Positions 15,879 to 25,416 of a stretch of 64,000 nt of DNA are shown piece by piece. The notes below the pieces were generated by a model that made no database searches, was not told the DNA's origin, and saw nothing but the letters and a program-made list of their open reading frames with translations. Source of the stretch: JAICIG01 sp035532215 (GTDB taxonomy: Bacteria; Planctomycetota; Planctomycetia; Pirellulales; JAICIG01). Each line of letters begins with the position of its first letter. Positions within the stretch are counted from its first letter, which is position 1. Made by a program: the position numbers and the translations under genes. The stretch lies in the NCBI GenBank assembly GCA_035532215.1, contig DATKRK010000083.1:15579-79578 (forward strand), written 5' to 3'.

Positions 15879-18604
15879 CTGACAAGCGCCCCGATCCTGA
15901 CGCCGTGCTGGCCCAAGTGCAGGCTGACGAAGCGCGTGCTGGGCGCGGGAAACTGAAGCTGTTTTTCGGCTTCGTGGCAGGCGTCGGCAAAACGTACACG
16001 ATGCTCGAAACCGCGCGGCGCGACGTTTCGGCCGGCCGCGACGTGCTCGTCGGCGTCGCCGAGACGCACGGCCGCGGCGAAACGGCCGCGATGCTGCTGG
16101 GCATGGAGATCTTGCCGCTGCGCGAGTTCGAATATCGGGGCGTCAAGCTCAAGGAGTTCGATCTCGACGCCGCTTTGAAGGCGCACCCCGAGTTGATCGT
16201 CGTCGACGAACTGGCGCACACGAACGCGCCCGGCAGCCGTCACGCGAAGCGCTGGCAGGACGTCGAAGAACTGCTGAACGCCGGCATCGACGTCTACGCG
16301 ACGCTCAACGTGCAACACCTGGAAAGCCTGAACGACGTCGTCGCCCAGATCACCGGCATCGTCGTGCAGGAGACCTTGCCCGACGCCGTGCTCGAACGGG
16401 CGGACGAAATCGAACTGGTGGACTTGCCGCCCGAGAGCCTGCTCGAGCGGCTGCGCAGCGGCCGGATTTACGTTTCGACGCAAGCCGAACGGGCGGTGCA
16501 GAGCTTTTTTCGCAAGGCGAACCTGGTGGCGCTGCGCGAGTTGGCGCTGCGCCGCGTGGCCGAGCGGGTCCATGTCGACGTGCAAACCGCCCGACTGAGC
16601 GGCGCGGCCCGGCAAACGTGGCCGACCGTGGAGCGGATTTTGGTGTGCATCAGCCCCAGCCCGATGTCGCCGCGCGTGATCCGCACGGCCAAACGCATGG
16701 TCAGCTTGATGCAGGCCGAATGGATCGCGGTCTACGTCGAACGGCCTGGCGCCGAAGGGATCGACGCCGCCTCGCGGCAGCGACTCGTCGAGAACACGCG
16801 GCTGGCCGAGCAGTTAGGCGCCGAGATCGTGACGCTGGCCGGCGGCAACGTGGCGGAAGAGTTGGTGAGCTACGCTCGCGCCCGCAACGTCACGAGAATC
16901 GTCGTCGGCAAGACGGGCGAGAAAACCTGGCACAGCCGCTTTCGACGCAGCCTGGTCGACGACCTGCTGCGAGCCAGCGGCGAGATCGACGTCCACGTGA
17001 TTCACGGCGTCGCCGAGCCGCGGGCCCAAGCGGCGCCGCCGCGATCCCAACCGACCGACTTCAGCGGCTACCTGCGGGCCGCCGCCGTGGTGGCCGCTTG
17101 CGCCGCGATCAATGTCGTCATCCATTGGTTCGGGTTGAAGGAAGCCAACCTGGTGATGGTCTTTCTGCTGGGAGCGGCGTTTTCCGCCGCCCGATATGGG
17201 CGCGGGCCGGGCATCCTGGCCTCGGTGGCCGGCGTGCTGCTGTTCGATTTTCTCTTCGTTCCGCCTTATTACACGTTCGTCGTGGCCGACACCCGGCAAT
17301 ATGTGCTCACGTTCGCCGTGATGCTCGGCATCGCCATCCTGACCAGTTCGTTGACGGCGCGACATCGAGAACAAGCGGAGCTTTCCCGACGGCGCGCCCA
17401 TCGCACCGAATCGCTTTACAACATGAGTCGGCTGCTGGCGGGACAGGTGGGCAGCCATCAATTGGCCGACGTGGCGGCGCGGCAGTTGGCGGCCGTGTTC
17501 GCCGTCGAGGCGGCCGTCTTTCTGCCCGACGACGGCAGACGGCTCAAGCTGGCGGCCGGACCGCCGGCAGGCTTCGCGACTCAGGAACACGAGTTGACGG
17601 TCGCGCAGTGGGTCTTCGCCCATCAACAGCAAGCCGGCGCCGGAACCGATACGCTGCCGAGCGCCCGGGCCTTTTATCTTCCGCTGATCGGCTCGCAAGG
17701 CGCGGTGGGAGTGTTGGGAATCGCGTCGAACGATCCCGCACAACTGGAAATTCACGAGCAGCGGCAACTGCTCGAAACCTTCGCCAGCCAGATCGCCGGC
17801 GCGATCGAGCGCGATCAGTTGGCCGCCCAAGTGCAGGCCGTCTTGGTCCAAGCCGAGGCCGAACGGCTGCGAAGCTCTCTGCTCAGCTCGGTCTCCCACG
17901 ACCTGCGCACGCCTCTGGCCGTCGTCACGGGCGCCAGCAGCAGTCTGTTGGAATCGGAAGGATCGCTCGATGCGCAGACGCGCCGCGAGTTGTGCCAGAC
18001 CATTTACGAAGAGGGGCGGCGGCTCAGCCGGCTGGTCGATAATCTGCTGGATATGACGCGGATCGAGTCCGGCGGCGTGCAGGTCAACAAGGGTTGGCAG
18101 GTGATCGAAGAAGTCATCGGCTCGGCCTTGCACCGCACGGCGACCTTGTTGCACGGCAGGCAAATCGCCACGCACGTGCCCGTCGAATTGACGCTCGTGC
18201 CCTTGGACGATGTCCTGATCGAACAAGTGTTGATCAACTTGCTGGAGAACGTGCAGAAATACACGCCGCCTGGCTCGCCCGTAGACATCGCCGCTCGACG
18301 GGAACGACAGCAGATCGTGATCGAGGTGGCCGATCGCGGGCCGGGCCTTCCGCCGGGCGAGGAGGAGCGCGTTTTCGAAAAATTCTACCGCGGCCAGGCG
18401 GCCTCGGACGGCCGCCCCGGCGCCGGGTTGGGTCTGGCGATTTGCCGTGCGATTCTGGCGGCGCACGGGGGACGAATTTGGGCCGAGAACCGTCCCGACG
18501 GCGGCGCTCGCTTCTGTTTCAGCCTGCCGCTGGAGGGCAGCCCCCCGCACGTGGCCCGCGAGACCGAGGCGATCGAAATTGCCTCCGGCGATCGAGATCC
18601 TTGA
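15875..18604 (+). CDS. kdpD: KdpD potassium-sensing histidine kinase
   Basis: A 909-residue sensor with the full KdpD layout: KdpD N-terminal domain with a Walker A-like GFVAGVGKT (residues 32-40) and DELAHTNAPGS, a universal-stress-protein-like domain (about 250-370), four closely spaced membrane helices (DUF4118, about 400-500), a GAF-like region, HisKA with SVSHDLRTPL (His675), and an HATPase domain (NLLENVQKY, GPGLPPGEEE, GAGLGLAIC). It phosphorylates KdpE when K+ is limiting. The operon order A-B-C-D-E with overlapping C/D suggests autoregulation. After the stop there is an 18-bp tandem repeat before kdpE. Confidence 0.96.
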   Translation: MTDKRPDPDAVLAQVQADEARAGRGKLKLFFGFVAGVGKTYTMLETARRDVSAGRDVLVGVAETHGRGETAAMLLGMEILPLREFEYRGVKLKEFDLDAALKAHPELIVVDELAHTNAPGSRHAKRWQDVEELLNAGIDVYATLNVQHLESLNDVVAQITGIVVQETLPDAVLERADEIELVDLPPESLLERLRSGRIYVSTQAERAVQSFFRKANLVALRELALRRVAERVHVDVQTARLSGAARQTWPTVERILVCISPSPMSPRVIRTAKRMVSLMQAEWIAVYVERPGAEGIDAASRQRLVENTRLAEQLGAEIVTLAGGNVAEELVSYARARNVTRIVVGKTGEKTWHSRFRRSLVDDLLRASGEIDVHVIHGVAEPRAQAAPPRSQPTDFSGYLRAAAVVAACAAINVVIHWFGLKEANLVMVFLLGAAFSAARYGRGPGILASVAGVLLFDFLFVPPYYTFVVADTRQYVLTFAVMLGIAILTSSLTARHREQAELSRRRAHRTESLYNMSRLLAGQVGSHQLADVAARQLAAVFAVEAAVFLPDDGRRLKLAAGPPAGFATQEHELTVAQWVFAHQQQAGAGTDTLPSARAFYLPLIGSQGAVGVLGIASNDPAQLEIHEQRQLLETFASQIAGAIERDQLAAQVQAVLVQAEAERLRSSLLSSVSHDLRTPLAVVTGASSSLLESEGSLDAQTRRELCQTIYEEGRRLSRLVDNLLDMTRIESGGVQVNKGWQVIEEVIGSALHRTATLLHGRQIATHVPVELTLVPLDDVLIEQVLINLLENVQKYTPPGSPVDIAARRERQQIVIEVADRGPGLPPGEEERVFEKFYRGQAASDGRPGAGLGLAICRAILAAHGGRIWAENRPDGGARFCFSLPLEGSPPHVARETEAIEIASGDRDP

Positions 18605-18638
18605 CGGACCCCTGTTCCCAGACGGACCCCTGTTCCCA
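18603..18638. repeat. Two tandem 18-bp repeats between kdpD and kdpE
   Basis: The unit GACGGACCCCTGTTCCCA occurs perfectly twice, at 18603-18620 and 18621-18638. The first copy includes the last two bases of the kdpD stop codon. It separates kdpE from kdpD in an operon where the other genes nearly touch. Confidence 0.8.
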
Positions 18639-18668
18639 TTCTTGCCGCCGCTTGCCCCCGTCCTGACG

Positions 18669-19364
18669 ATGCCGACTTCGCCCTTGATCCTGCTTATCGA
18701 AGATGAAGCTCCGATCCGCAAATTCGTGCGCGTGGCGTTGGAAAACGAGGGCTATCGCCTGGCGGAGGCGGAAACGGGCGAAAAAGCCCTGTCGCTGGCG
18801 GCCGATCAGCCGCCGGAACTGGCGATCCTCGATCTGGGACTGCCCGATATGGACGGCCTCGACTTGCTGCGCCGGCTGCGCGAATGGTCGTCGGCCCCCG
18901 TGCTCGTGCTCTCGGCGCGCGGGCAGGAAAAAGACAAAGTTGCGGCGCTCGATGCCGGCGCCGACGACTATTTGACCAAGCCGTTCGGCGTCGGCGAATT
19001 GCTGGCGCGGGTTCGCGTCGCCTTGCGGCATTCAGCCCGCTTGGGGCAAGGCGCCAAAGCTGAGGCTGCCTTCGCCGTGGGAGACTTGTCGGTCGATCTC
19101 GCGGCGCGGCGCGTGTTTCTGGGCCAGAGCGAAGTTCACCTCACGCCGATCGAATACCGCCTGCTGACCGTCTTGGTGCAACACGCCGGAAAAGTCTTGA
19201 CGCATCGCTTCCTGCTCAAAGAAGTCTGGGGGCCAGGGCACGCCGAAGAGGTGCACTACCTGCGGGTGTTCATGGCGGGGTTGCGTCGCAAGCTGGAAAT
19301 CGAACCTTCGCAGCCGCGGTATCTGCTCACGGAGCAAGGCGTGGGCTATCGGTTGCGGGACTGA
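18669..19364 (+). CDS. kdpE: KdpE response regulator of the kdp operon
   Basis: A 231-residue OmpR-type regulator. The receiver domain has the acidic pair ED (residues 11-12), the phosphoacceptor Asp55 in LAILDLGLPD, and the conserved Lys in YLTKPFG. The C-terminal winged helix (about 130-230) includes HLTPIEYRLLTVLVQHAGKVLTHRFLL and ends GYRLRD. It activates kdp transcription after phosphorylation by KdpD. I chose the ATG at 18669; the frame is open further upstream but that part is kdpD shadow and repeat. The 64-bp gap after kdpD is the largest between the D and E genes and holds the tandem repeat. Confidence 0.94.
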   Translation: MPTSPLILLIEDEAPIRKFVRVALENEGYRLAEAETGEKALSLAADQPPELAILDLGLPDMDGLDLLRRLREWSSAPVLVLSARGQEKDKVAALDAGADDYLTKPFGVGELLARVRVALRHSARLGQGAKAEAAFAVGDLSVDLAARRVFLGQSEVHLTPIEYRLLTVLVQHAGKVLTHRFLLKEVWGPGHAEEVHYLRVFMAGLRRKLEIEPSQPRYLLTEQGVGYRLRD

Positions 19365-19469
19365 TTGGTGTTTGGAATTCGCCGCAGATGTCGTATGTTG
19401 CGCAAACAGTCCGATCCCAAGCCCCGCGCGGGCCCCTTTGTTCCTGCGGCAAACCTGCGAAATCGCCTG

Positions 19470-21086
19470 ATGGCAACCAACACGATGCCGATCGAGAAGG
19501 GCGTTACCGCGGCGAGCCCGCCGGCAAAGACGCTGTCGATTTGCCTGATCAACCCCCGCTTCGAGCCGTCGTATTGGGGCTTCGAATTTGCGCTGCCGCT
19601 TTATCCGGGAGATAAACGCAGCACGATGATCCCCGGCTCGCTTTCGGCGATCGCCGGGCTGTGTGGCGACCACAACGTGCACGTGCTCGACGAAAATGTC
19701 GAGGAAATTGATTGGCAGTTCCTCCGTTCGTTCGACGTGGTCGGCGTGACGGGAATGAACGTGCAAAAAGTGCGTATGCGGGAGATTCTCCTCCAGCTCC
19801 AAGAATTGAAGATATTCACGGTCGTGGGCGGCCCGTTCGTTTCGGTCCAGGAAGAGTTTTTCGAGGGGCTGTGCGACGTCATCTTCGTCGGCGAGGCCGA
19901 AACGACCTGGCCCCGGTTCCTCGACGATTTGGCCCGCGAGTCGCCCACCGAGAAGCGTTATGAACAGTCGTCGCCGACCGACATGACCCAAGCGCCCCGG
20001 CCGCGGTTTGATCTCCTCAAGGTCGACCGCTATGCGTCCGGGGCATTGCAGTACTCGCGAGGCTGCCCCTTCGAATGCGAGTTCTGCGACATCATCGTGA
20101 TCTACGGGCGCAAGCCTCGGGTCAAGGAACCCGCTCAACTCATAGCCGAGTTGGACGACATGCGCCAAGCCGGGTTTCATTCCGCGTTTATCGTCGACGA
20201 CAACTTCATCGGCAACAAAAAGAAAGCCAAATCGCTGCTGGAGGAGCTGATTCCATGGATGGAGCGGCACAACTATCCGCTCCGCCTGACGACTGAGGCC
20301 AGCATCAATCTTGCCGATGATGCAGAACTGCTGGATTTGATGTACCGGGCCAATTTCAGAAGCGTGTTCATCGGAATCGAGACGCCGCGTTTGGCGTCGC
20401 TGAACGAGACCAAGAAGTTTCAGAACGCGCGGGGCGACTCGCTGGCGGCCAAGCTGGCACGGATTCAAAACGCGGGTCTCGACGTCAATGGCGGATTCAT
20501 TGTCGGCTTCGATAGCGATGACCAGGAGATCTTCGAAGACCAATTCCAGTTCATCCAAGAAAACGGCATCACGCTTGCCATGGTGGGGATGCTGCAGGCG
20601 ATTCCCAAGACGCCGCTCTACGAACGGCTGCGGCGGGACGGCCGCTTGGTCGAGGAAGATCCTAGTTGCAATTTCGTGCCGAAGCAGATGACTCGGCGCG
20701 AATTACGCCAAGGTTATTGGGATTTGGTCAAGCGGCTTTACGCACCCGAGGCGTACCTCGACCGATACTTCAAGGTGTACGAGTCGGCCGAATACCTGCA
20801 GCGCCGCGCCGATATCTGTCGCAAGGCCGGGGAAGGAAAACGGTTGCCGACGCTCGCTTATGCGCTCTCCCTGCTTTGGTCTCTCTTCTGGACCCTATTC
20901 TGGGATGGCTCATTGATCTCGCTCGGAAGGGTGTACGCAAGGTACTTCTTTACGCGGAATCTCAAGCACCGCCGAGACATCGTCGGCTTTGCTCAGTTTT
21001 TGAATCGCTGCGTGACCCACTGGCACTTTTACAAATTCACCCGCGAGTTGACTGCAGGGAGGCTGCGAGCCTACAACACTTTGTGA
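19470..21086 (+). CDS. B12-binding-domain radical SAM protein (DUF4070 type)
   Basis: From the ATG at 19470 it has 538 residues; ATG 19395 would add 25. The N-terminal half is a cobalamin-binding-like Rossmann fold (LINPRFEPSYWG, GVTGMNVQ, VVGGPFVS, VGEAETTWP). The radical SAM core has CxxxCxxC at Cys199, Cys203 and Cys206 (RGCPFECEFC), then FIVDDNFIGNKKKAK and GIETPRLASLNETKKFQN, and a DUF4070-type C-terminal region. Relatives include the methylating/cyclising enzymes of hopanoid and bacteriochlorophyll pathways, but this subgroup has no fixed substrate. The classic B12-binding DxHxxG is not evident, so cobalamin use is uncertain. It stands alone, convergent with a desaturase, which may hint at lipid modification. 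Confidence 0.85.
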   Translation: MATNTMPIEKGVTAASPPAKTLSICLINPRFEPSYWGFEFALPLYPGDKRSTMIPGSLSAIAGLCGDHNVHVLDENVEEIDWQFLRSFDVVGVTGMNVQKVRMREILLQLQELKIFTVVGGPFVSVQEEFFEGLCDVIFVGEAETTWPRFLDDLARESPTEKRYEQSSPTDMTQAPRPRFDLLKVDRYASGALQYSRGCPFECEFCDIIVIYGRKPRVKEPAQLIAELDDMRQAGFHSAFIVDDNFIGNKKKAKSLLEELIPWMERHNYPLRLTTEASINLADDAELLDLMYRANFRSVFIGIETPRLASLNETKKFQNARGDSLAAKLARIQNAGLDVNGGFIVGFDSDDQEIFEDQFQFIQENGITLAMVGMLQAIPKTPLYERLRRDGRLVEEDPSCNFVPKQMTRRELRQGYWDLVKRLYAPEAYLDRYFKVYESAEYLQRRADICRKAGEGKRLPTLAYALSLLWSLFWTLFWDGSLISLGRVYARYFFTRNLKHRRDIVGFAQFLNRCVTHWHFYKFTRELTAGRLRAYNTL

Positions 21087-22090
21087 GCGAGAGACGTTGC
21101 CATGCGGCTGCCTGTCAGTGGCGCATCGGCGCCCGCATCAAGACGCCGATCGCTTCCTGGGCCATCGAGGCGGTCGGGCGACATCGAGGAGTTTGCGACG
21201 AAATTGAACCAATGGGCGCCACGTACGACGCGCCTTTGCGATTCGGGCGGCAGCAAGCGACGGACGTCCGGCACGCGGGTCCAATGCACCTGCGGCCGGT
21301 AATGGTGCTCTTGGTGGTAGCCGTTGTTGAACCACACGAAGTTATAAAGGGGGTTGTAGCAACTCACTGAATCCGTCTGGCGATTGCCCGGCGCCGCCCC
21401 ATGGTGTTCGAGATAGTTCTCGGCCATCGCCGCCGCGTTTCCGAAGAACCAGACGGGAAGATAGAAACACAGGAAGCCGCGAAAGTTGATCGTCGCCAGG
21501 ATAAGGAGCACAGCGCCGAGCGCGGCCAGCTCCCACGCCACGTCGTGCAGCACTCGCCGGCGCCGCGCTTCGCGCAGCAGCAAACGGAAATCCGAGCGAA
21601 AGTACCCCAGCAACGCGTAGCTCACGATGCTCTCTTCGCGCGTGGGCGGCCGCCCATAGCGCCAGGTCGACGTGAAATCGTTCGTCGTTCCCGTGCGCGG
21701 ATCGGGCAGGTCGTTGTTGTACTTGTGATGGTGCAGGTGATGCAGGCGATACAGCGTCTGCGATCCGCCCAGCAGCAGCGAGTTGATCAGGCTGAAGACC
21801 GCGTTCAACCGCTGACTGCGAAAGAACGGGTTGTGGATGAAATTGTGCGCCGTACATTGAAAGTTCGTGCACATCAGGAAGACGGAGATCGCCGCCAGAC
21901 CTAGGGTCGCGCTCCAAGGGACGCGGCCGCAGGTCCAGGCCCCATACACCAGGACGGCCAATTGCACTCCGGCCATGGCCGCCAGCAGGCTGTCGAGCCG
22001 GCTGTGGGCAAAGAAGCCAGTACGAGGTTGCTTTGCCAGCGGGCGCGTCGCGATTTCGCGGTCAGTCTCGGCGGAGCGGGGCGCGATCAT
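21071..22090 (-). CDS. Membrane fatty acid desaturase family protein
   Basis: A 339-residue diiron membrane enzyme. The His boxes are HNFIH (82-86), HLHHH (118-122) and HQEHH (259-263), with an extra EHH at 228-230; hydrophobic pairs lie at about 35-75, 95-110 and 185-225. This matches the fatty acid desaturase/beta-carotene hydroxylase superfamily (PF00487), which uses O2 and electrons from a ferredoxin or cytochrome to introduce a double bond or hydroxyl. Substrate unknown. Its 3' end overlaps the end of the radical SAM gene by 16 bases in convergent orientation. A decayed copy of its C-terminal region lies just upstream. Confidence 0.9.
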   Translation of the reverse strand: MIAPRSAETDREIATRPLAKQPRTGFFAHSRLDSLLAAMAGVQLAVLVYGAWTCGRVPWSATLGLAAISVFLMCTNFQCTAHNFIHNPFFRSQRLNAVFSLINSLLLGGSQTLYRLHHLHHHKYNNDLPDPRTGTTNDFTSTWRYGRPPTREESIVSYALLGYFRSDFRLLLREARRRRVLHDVAWELAALGAVLLILATINFRGFLCFYLPVWFFGNAAAMAENYLEHHGAAPGNRQTDSVSCYNPLYNFVWFNNGYHQEHHYRPQVHWTRVPDVRRLLPPESQRRVVRGAHWFNFVANSSMSPDRLDGPGSDRRLDAGADAPLTGSRMATSLAHKVL

Positions 22091-22190
22091 GGAAGGCGAA
22101 GCCCTGATTTCTTATGAGTTGCGAAGTACGTGCACGTTGCGCGGCTCGTGGAATCGACCTTAGTGACCGCTCGTGCGACGGACAGGGCTG

Positions 22191-22369
22191 AATTGACCCA
22201 ACGGGCGCCCACGCAATGTGCAACCGCCACATGGGATGAGCAAGTTACGGATCTCTCCGGCGCCGGTCCAGTGCATCTGCGGCCGATAATAGGGTTCAAC
22301 CACGGTTACCGGCGAGAGCGGTCTAGTTGTACAGGGGGGGTGGCTACGAATGGAGGCGGTGGCGATCTC
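22191..22369 (-). pseudogene. Decayed copy of the C-terminal region of the fatty acid desaturase
   Basis: DNA here aligns with 21202-21391 of the intact desaturase: shared blocks include AATTGA-CCAA, GGTCCARTGCATCTGCGGCC-type sequence around the third His box, and a gtggcgatctcccgg block matching ctggcgattgcccgg. Translated on the minus strand the remnant reads YYRPQMHWTG where the intact gene has HYRPQVHWTR; the HQEHH box is lost and the frame is broken. It is a dead partial duplication. Confidence 0.6.
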
Positions 22370-22901
22370 CCGGTTTCGTGCGACGGAAGAAGTCAGAAAA
22401 CGAGACGGACAAGCCTGATCGCCTGCCTGCAGCGCAGAGGAGCAGGTGAACTCCAAAGCTCGACAGGCAGATGGCCGGAATCACTCGCAATACGCGACCG
22501 CAACTATGACGAGTTCCCTGCCCAGGCAGCCTGGTTTTCTTGAAGAGCCCGGCACTGAATTGCAGGGGCATGGGGCCCATTTCAGGAGTCGTCTGCTTGA
22601 ACTGCCGGCTCGTCGACGCAACTCTTAGTTCTGAAATGAGAAAGCCATTCGACGTGCTCGCTGAAGGCGAATTTCGTTTTCATCGAGTGCAGTGGCGATG
22701 GGGGCCGGTTCCGGCATCCGGAAGGCGAGAGCCGTTAACCGCCCGTTGCAGTCGTTTGATCCGGTGACCTTGTCTCTGCGCGACCAGTTATTGACGATCC
22801 ATGAAAAACGGCGTCGCCCGTTGCACCGTTCCCGCCTGAGACGTAGGCTGCGGATTGTTTCCCGCTGATGCCCGGCGCCGCAGTCCGCTGAGACCCACAA
22901 A
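22370..22901. other. Gene-free stretch between the desaturase remnant and the transporter locus
   Basis: No open frame here has ribosome site, codon bias or family motifs. It presumably holds the promoter of the transporter genes at 22902. I looked for an Moco-type riboswitch and saw no arrangement I could defend. Confidence 0.5.
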
Positions 22902-24521
22902 ATGGCTCCCGCTCGTCCGACAATCAGGTTTCTCCTTGGCGACGCTCCGGATGACCTGCATCGCCCGAGACATCGCCGCTACGGCCAGCGACGCGGCGCC
23001 TCTTCCTGGCCAGTGCTTGTCGTCATCGCCACACTGGTGATCCTCGGGCTGCTCATCGCGAGCCTCGTCGAACGCCCATCCAGCCCCGTCGCGAACCAGA
23101 CCGGAGCGTCATCCGCTGAACAATCGCTGATGATCTACTGCGCGGCCAGCAACCGAGAGGTCATGGAGGCGGTCCGGGCGGATTACGAGCAGGACTTCGG
23201 CATCCCGGTGCAGGTTCAATACGGAGCTTCACAGACGCTGCTGGCTTCGCTCGAAGTGTCCAAGAGCGGCGACCTGTATCTGCCGGCGGACGATAGTTTC
23301 CTCGGTCGGGCTCGAGAGCGCGATTTGATCGATGACGATTTTGCCCTGGCCGACATGAAAGCCGTCGTGGCCGTCCCGAAAGGCAATCCGAAACAGATCG
23401 CCAAACTCGACGACTTGCTGCGCGACAAGATTCGCGTGGCCCAGGGCAGTTCCGAAGCGACCGCAATCGGCAAAGTGACGAAAGCCGCGCTGGAGGCGAC
23501 CGGCAAGTGGGAGGCTCTCGAGCAGCATACCGCCGTGTTCAAGACGACTGTCAACGAAGTGGCCAACGACGTGAAACTCGGGGCCGTCGATGCGGGCATC
23601 GTCTACGGACCGGTGCTGCACGACTACGACACGCTGGAGGGGCTCTCGATCTCCGAACTGGCGTCGATTCAGTCGCGGGTGGCGGTGGCGCTGCTGAAAT
23701 CGAGCACTCGTCCGCAGGCGGCTGTCCGCTTCGCCCGCTATCTCAGCGCCCAGGACAAGGGGCTGGTGCGGTATCGGGAGTTTGGCTTCGATCCGGTCGA
23801 GGGGGATCCCTGGAGCGAGCAGCCGGAGCTGACGCTCTATGCGGGGTCGATGCTGCGGCCGGCGATCGAGGAGACGATCACCGAGTTCGAACGCCGGGAA
23901 GGCGTCAAGGTCACGCGGGTTTACAACGGCTGCGGCATTCTGGTCGCCCAGATGAAAGCGGGCGAGGTTCCCGACGCGTATTTCGCCTGTGATGTGGAGT
24001 TCATGAATCAGGTGCAGGACATCTTTCCCAGTCCGGAATCGGTGTCGCAGAACGAATTGGTGATCCTGGTCGAGAAAGGGAATCCGCACGGCATCAAGTC
24101 GCTCAAGGACCTGAGCCATCCTGGGCTGCGGGTCGGCATCGGGCACGAGAAGCAGTGTGCGATGGGATGGATCACGCAGCGGACGTTTACCGAAAGCGGT
24201 CTGCAGACCGAGCTGATGAAAAATGTCGTGGTGCAGACGCCGACCGGGGACATGCTCGTCAACCAGATGCGCAGCGGTTCGCTGGACGCTGCGGTGGCTT
24301 ACCTGAGCAACGCGGCCGGCGCCGCCGAGTTTTTGGACGCGATCCGCATTCAGGGGATTCCGTGTTCGGTGGCGACGCAGCCGTACGGCGTGGCGGCCGG
24401 CTCGAATCATCGTCAGTTGGCGGAGCGTCTGCTGCGTGCGATCCGCACGCAGTCGTCGAAAGAGAAGTTCACCAGCGAGGGCTTCCGCTGGCTGGAAGGA
24501 CAGCGGTCCGCCGATGAGTGA
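22902..24521 (+). CDS. Membrane-anchored tandem substrate-binding protein, ModA-like (two binding domains)
   Basis: A 539-residue protein with one N-terminal membrane helix (about residues 37-56) followed by two successive ModA/Wtp-like type II binding domains, roughly 73-305 and 312-535. Domain 1 starts LMIYCAASNREVMEAV and has GASQTLLAS and PADDSF; domain 2 starts LTLYAGSMLRPAIEETI and has NGCGILVAQMKAGE. These are the anion-binding loops of molybdate/tungstate-binding proteins. Domain 2 has Cys where the second Ser is expected and several further Cys. The first 30 residues look non-native (Arg-rich); a later start such as the GTG near 23011 is possible. It overlaps the permease gene by 8 bases. 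Confidence 0.85.
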   Translation: MAPARPTIRFLLGDAPDDLHRPRHRRYGQRRGASSWPVLVVIATLVILGLLIASLVERPSSPVANQTGASSAEQSLMIYCAASNREVMEAVRADYEQDFGIPVQVQYGASQTLLASLEVSKSGDLYLPADDSFLGRARERDLIDDDFALADMKAVVAVPKGNPKQIAKLDDLLRDKIRVAQGSSEATAIGKVTKAALEATGKWEALEQHTAVFKTTVNEVANDVKLGAVDAGIVYGPVLHDYDTLEGLSISELASIQSRVAVALLKSSTRPQAAVRFARYLSAQDKGLVRYREFGFDPVEGDPWSEQPELTLYAGSMLRPAIEETITEFERREGVKVTRVYNGCGILVAQMKAGEVPDAYFACDVEFMNQVQDIFPSPESVSQNELVILVEKGNPHGIKSLKDLSHPGLRVGIGHEKQCAMGWITQRTFTESGLQTELMKNVVVQTPTGDMLVNQMRSGSLDAAVAYLSNAAGAAEFLDAIRIQGIPCSVATQPYGVAAGSNHRQLAERLLRAIRTQSSKEKFTSEGFRWLEGQRSADE

Positions 24522-25416
24522 TGTGGAGACTGGCGTGCCGCCCGAGTCGCCGCCGGCCTCGACAATCGGGACGGCCGAATCCAAGCGAACCAATCGGGCC
24601 AAGCGAGCCCACCGGGCGGGATCGGATCTGCCCTTCCTGGCCTTGATGGGCGCCCTGGGAGGCGGCTATCTCCTGCTGATCCTCGCCCTGCTGGCCGCGG
24701 ATATCGCGTACACTTCGCCCGCACATTTTGTAGCCGCCCTCTCGAAGCCGGAGATTCGGTTTGCCGTGCGTTTGACCCTGATCAGTTGCACGATTTCGGC
24801 GCTGCTGTCGATCTGGGTGGCGACGCCGCTGGGATACTTGCTGTCGCGCTTTCAGTTTCGCGGCCGCTGGCTGATCGACACGGCGCTCGACGTCCCGGTG
24901 GTGCTGCCGCCGCTGGTGATCGGGCTGAGCCTGCTGATTCTGTTTCATCTGCCGATCGCCGGCGGCAAACTGGATGACTGGTTTCAGCAAACACTCGGCT
25001 TTCGAGTGACGTTTCGGCAGCCCGCCGTGATTCTGGCCCAGTTTGCCGTGGCGTGCGCGTTTGCGGTGCAGACGATGCGGGTGACGTTCGACCAGATCGA
25101 CCCGCGGGCGGAACAGGTGGCCCTCACGCTCGGCTGCCGGCGGAGCCAGGCGTTTCTGCAGGTCGTGCTGCCCCAGGCATGGCGCGGGCTGATTGCGGCG
25201 TTCACCATTGCCTGGGCCCGATCGCTGGGAGAATTCGGGCCGATCCTGGTCTTCGCCGGCGCGACGCGGATGCGGACCGAAGTGCTCTCGACGACGGTGT
25301 TTCTTGAACTGAGCGTCGGCCGGCTCGAGGCGGCCGTGGCGGTCTCGCTGATGATGGTCATGGCGGCGATGGCCGTGCTGGGCATCGTGCGGCTGCTGGG
25401 GGCGCGGGTGAATTGA
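24514..25416 (+). CDS. ABC transporter permease, ModB/WtpB-like
   Basis: A 300-residue permease. After a hydrophilic N-terminal 45 residues it has about six membrane helices and the EAA-type loop AEQVALTLGCRRSQAFLQVVLPQAWRGLIAA, then ARSLGEFGPILVFAG, both typical of molybdate, tungstate and sulfate permeases (PF00528). The extra N-terminal hydrophilic segment (Glu/Pro/Lys-rich) is longer than in ModB. ATG at 24514 lies inside the last codons of the binding-protein gene; the stop overlaps the ATPase start (TGATG). Oxyanion specificity (molybdate, tungstate or other) is inferred from family only. Confidence 0.9.
   Translation: MSDVETGVPPESPPASTIGTAESKRTNRAKRAHRAGSDLPFLALMGALGGGYLLLILALLAADIAYTSPAHFVAALSKPEIRFAVRLTLISCTISALLSIWVATPLGYLLSRFQFRGRWLIDTALDVPVVLPPLVIGLSLLILFHLPIAGGKLDDWFQQTLGFRVTFRQPAVILAQFAVACAFAVQTMRVTFDQIDPRAEQVALTLGCRRSQAFLQVVLPQAWRGLIAAFTIAWARSLGEFGPILVFAGATRMRTEVLSTTVFLELSVGRLEAAVAVSLMMVMAAMAVLGIVRLLGARVN

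Noticed and set aside
22370..22901. Moco or tungsten riboswitch ahead of the transporter
   Set aside because: No arrangement of conserved stems I could identify; the upstream DNA shows only scattered short palindromes.
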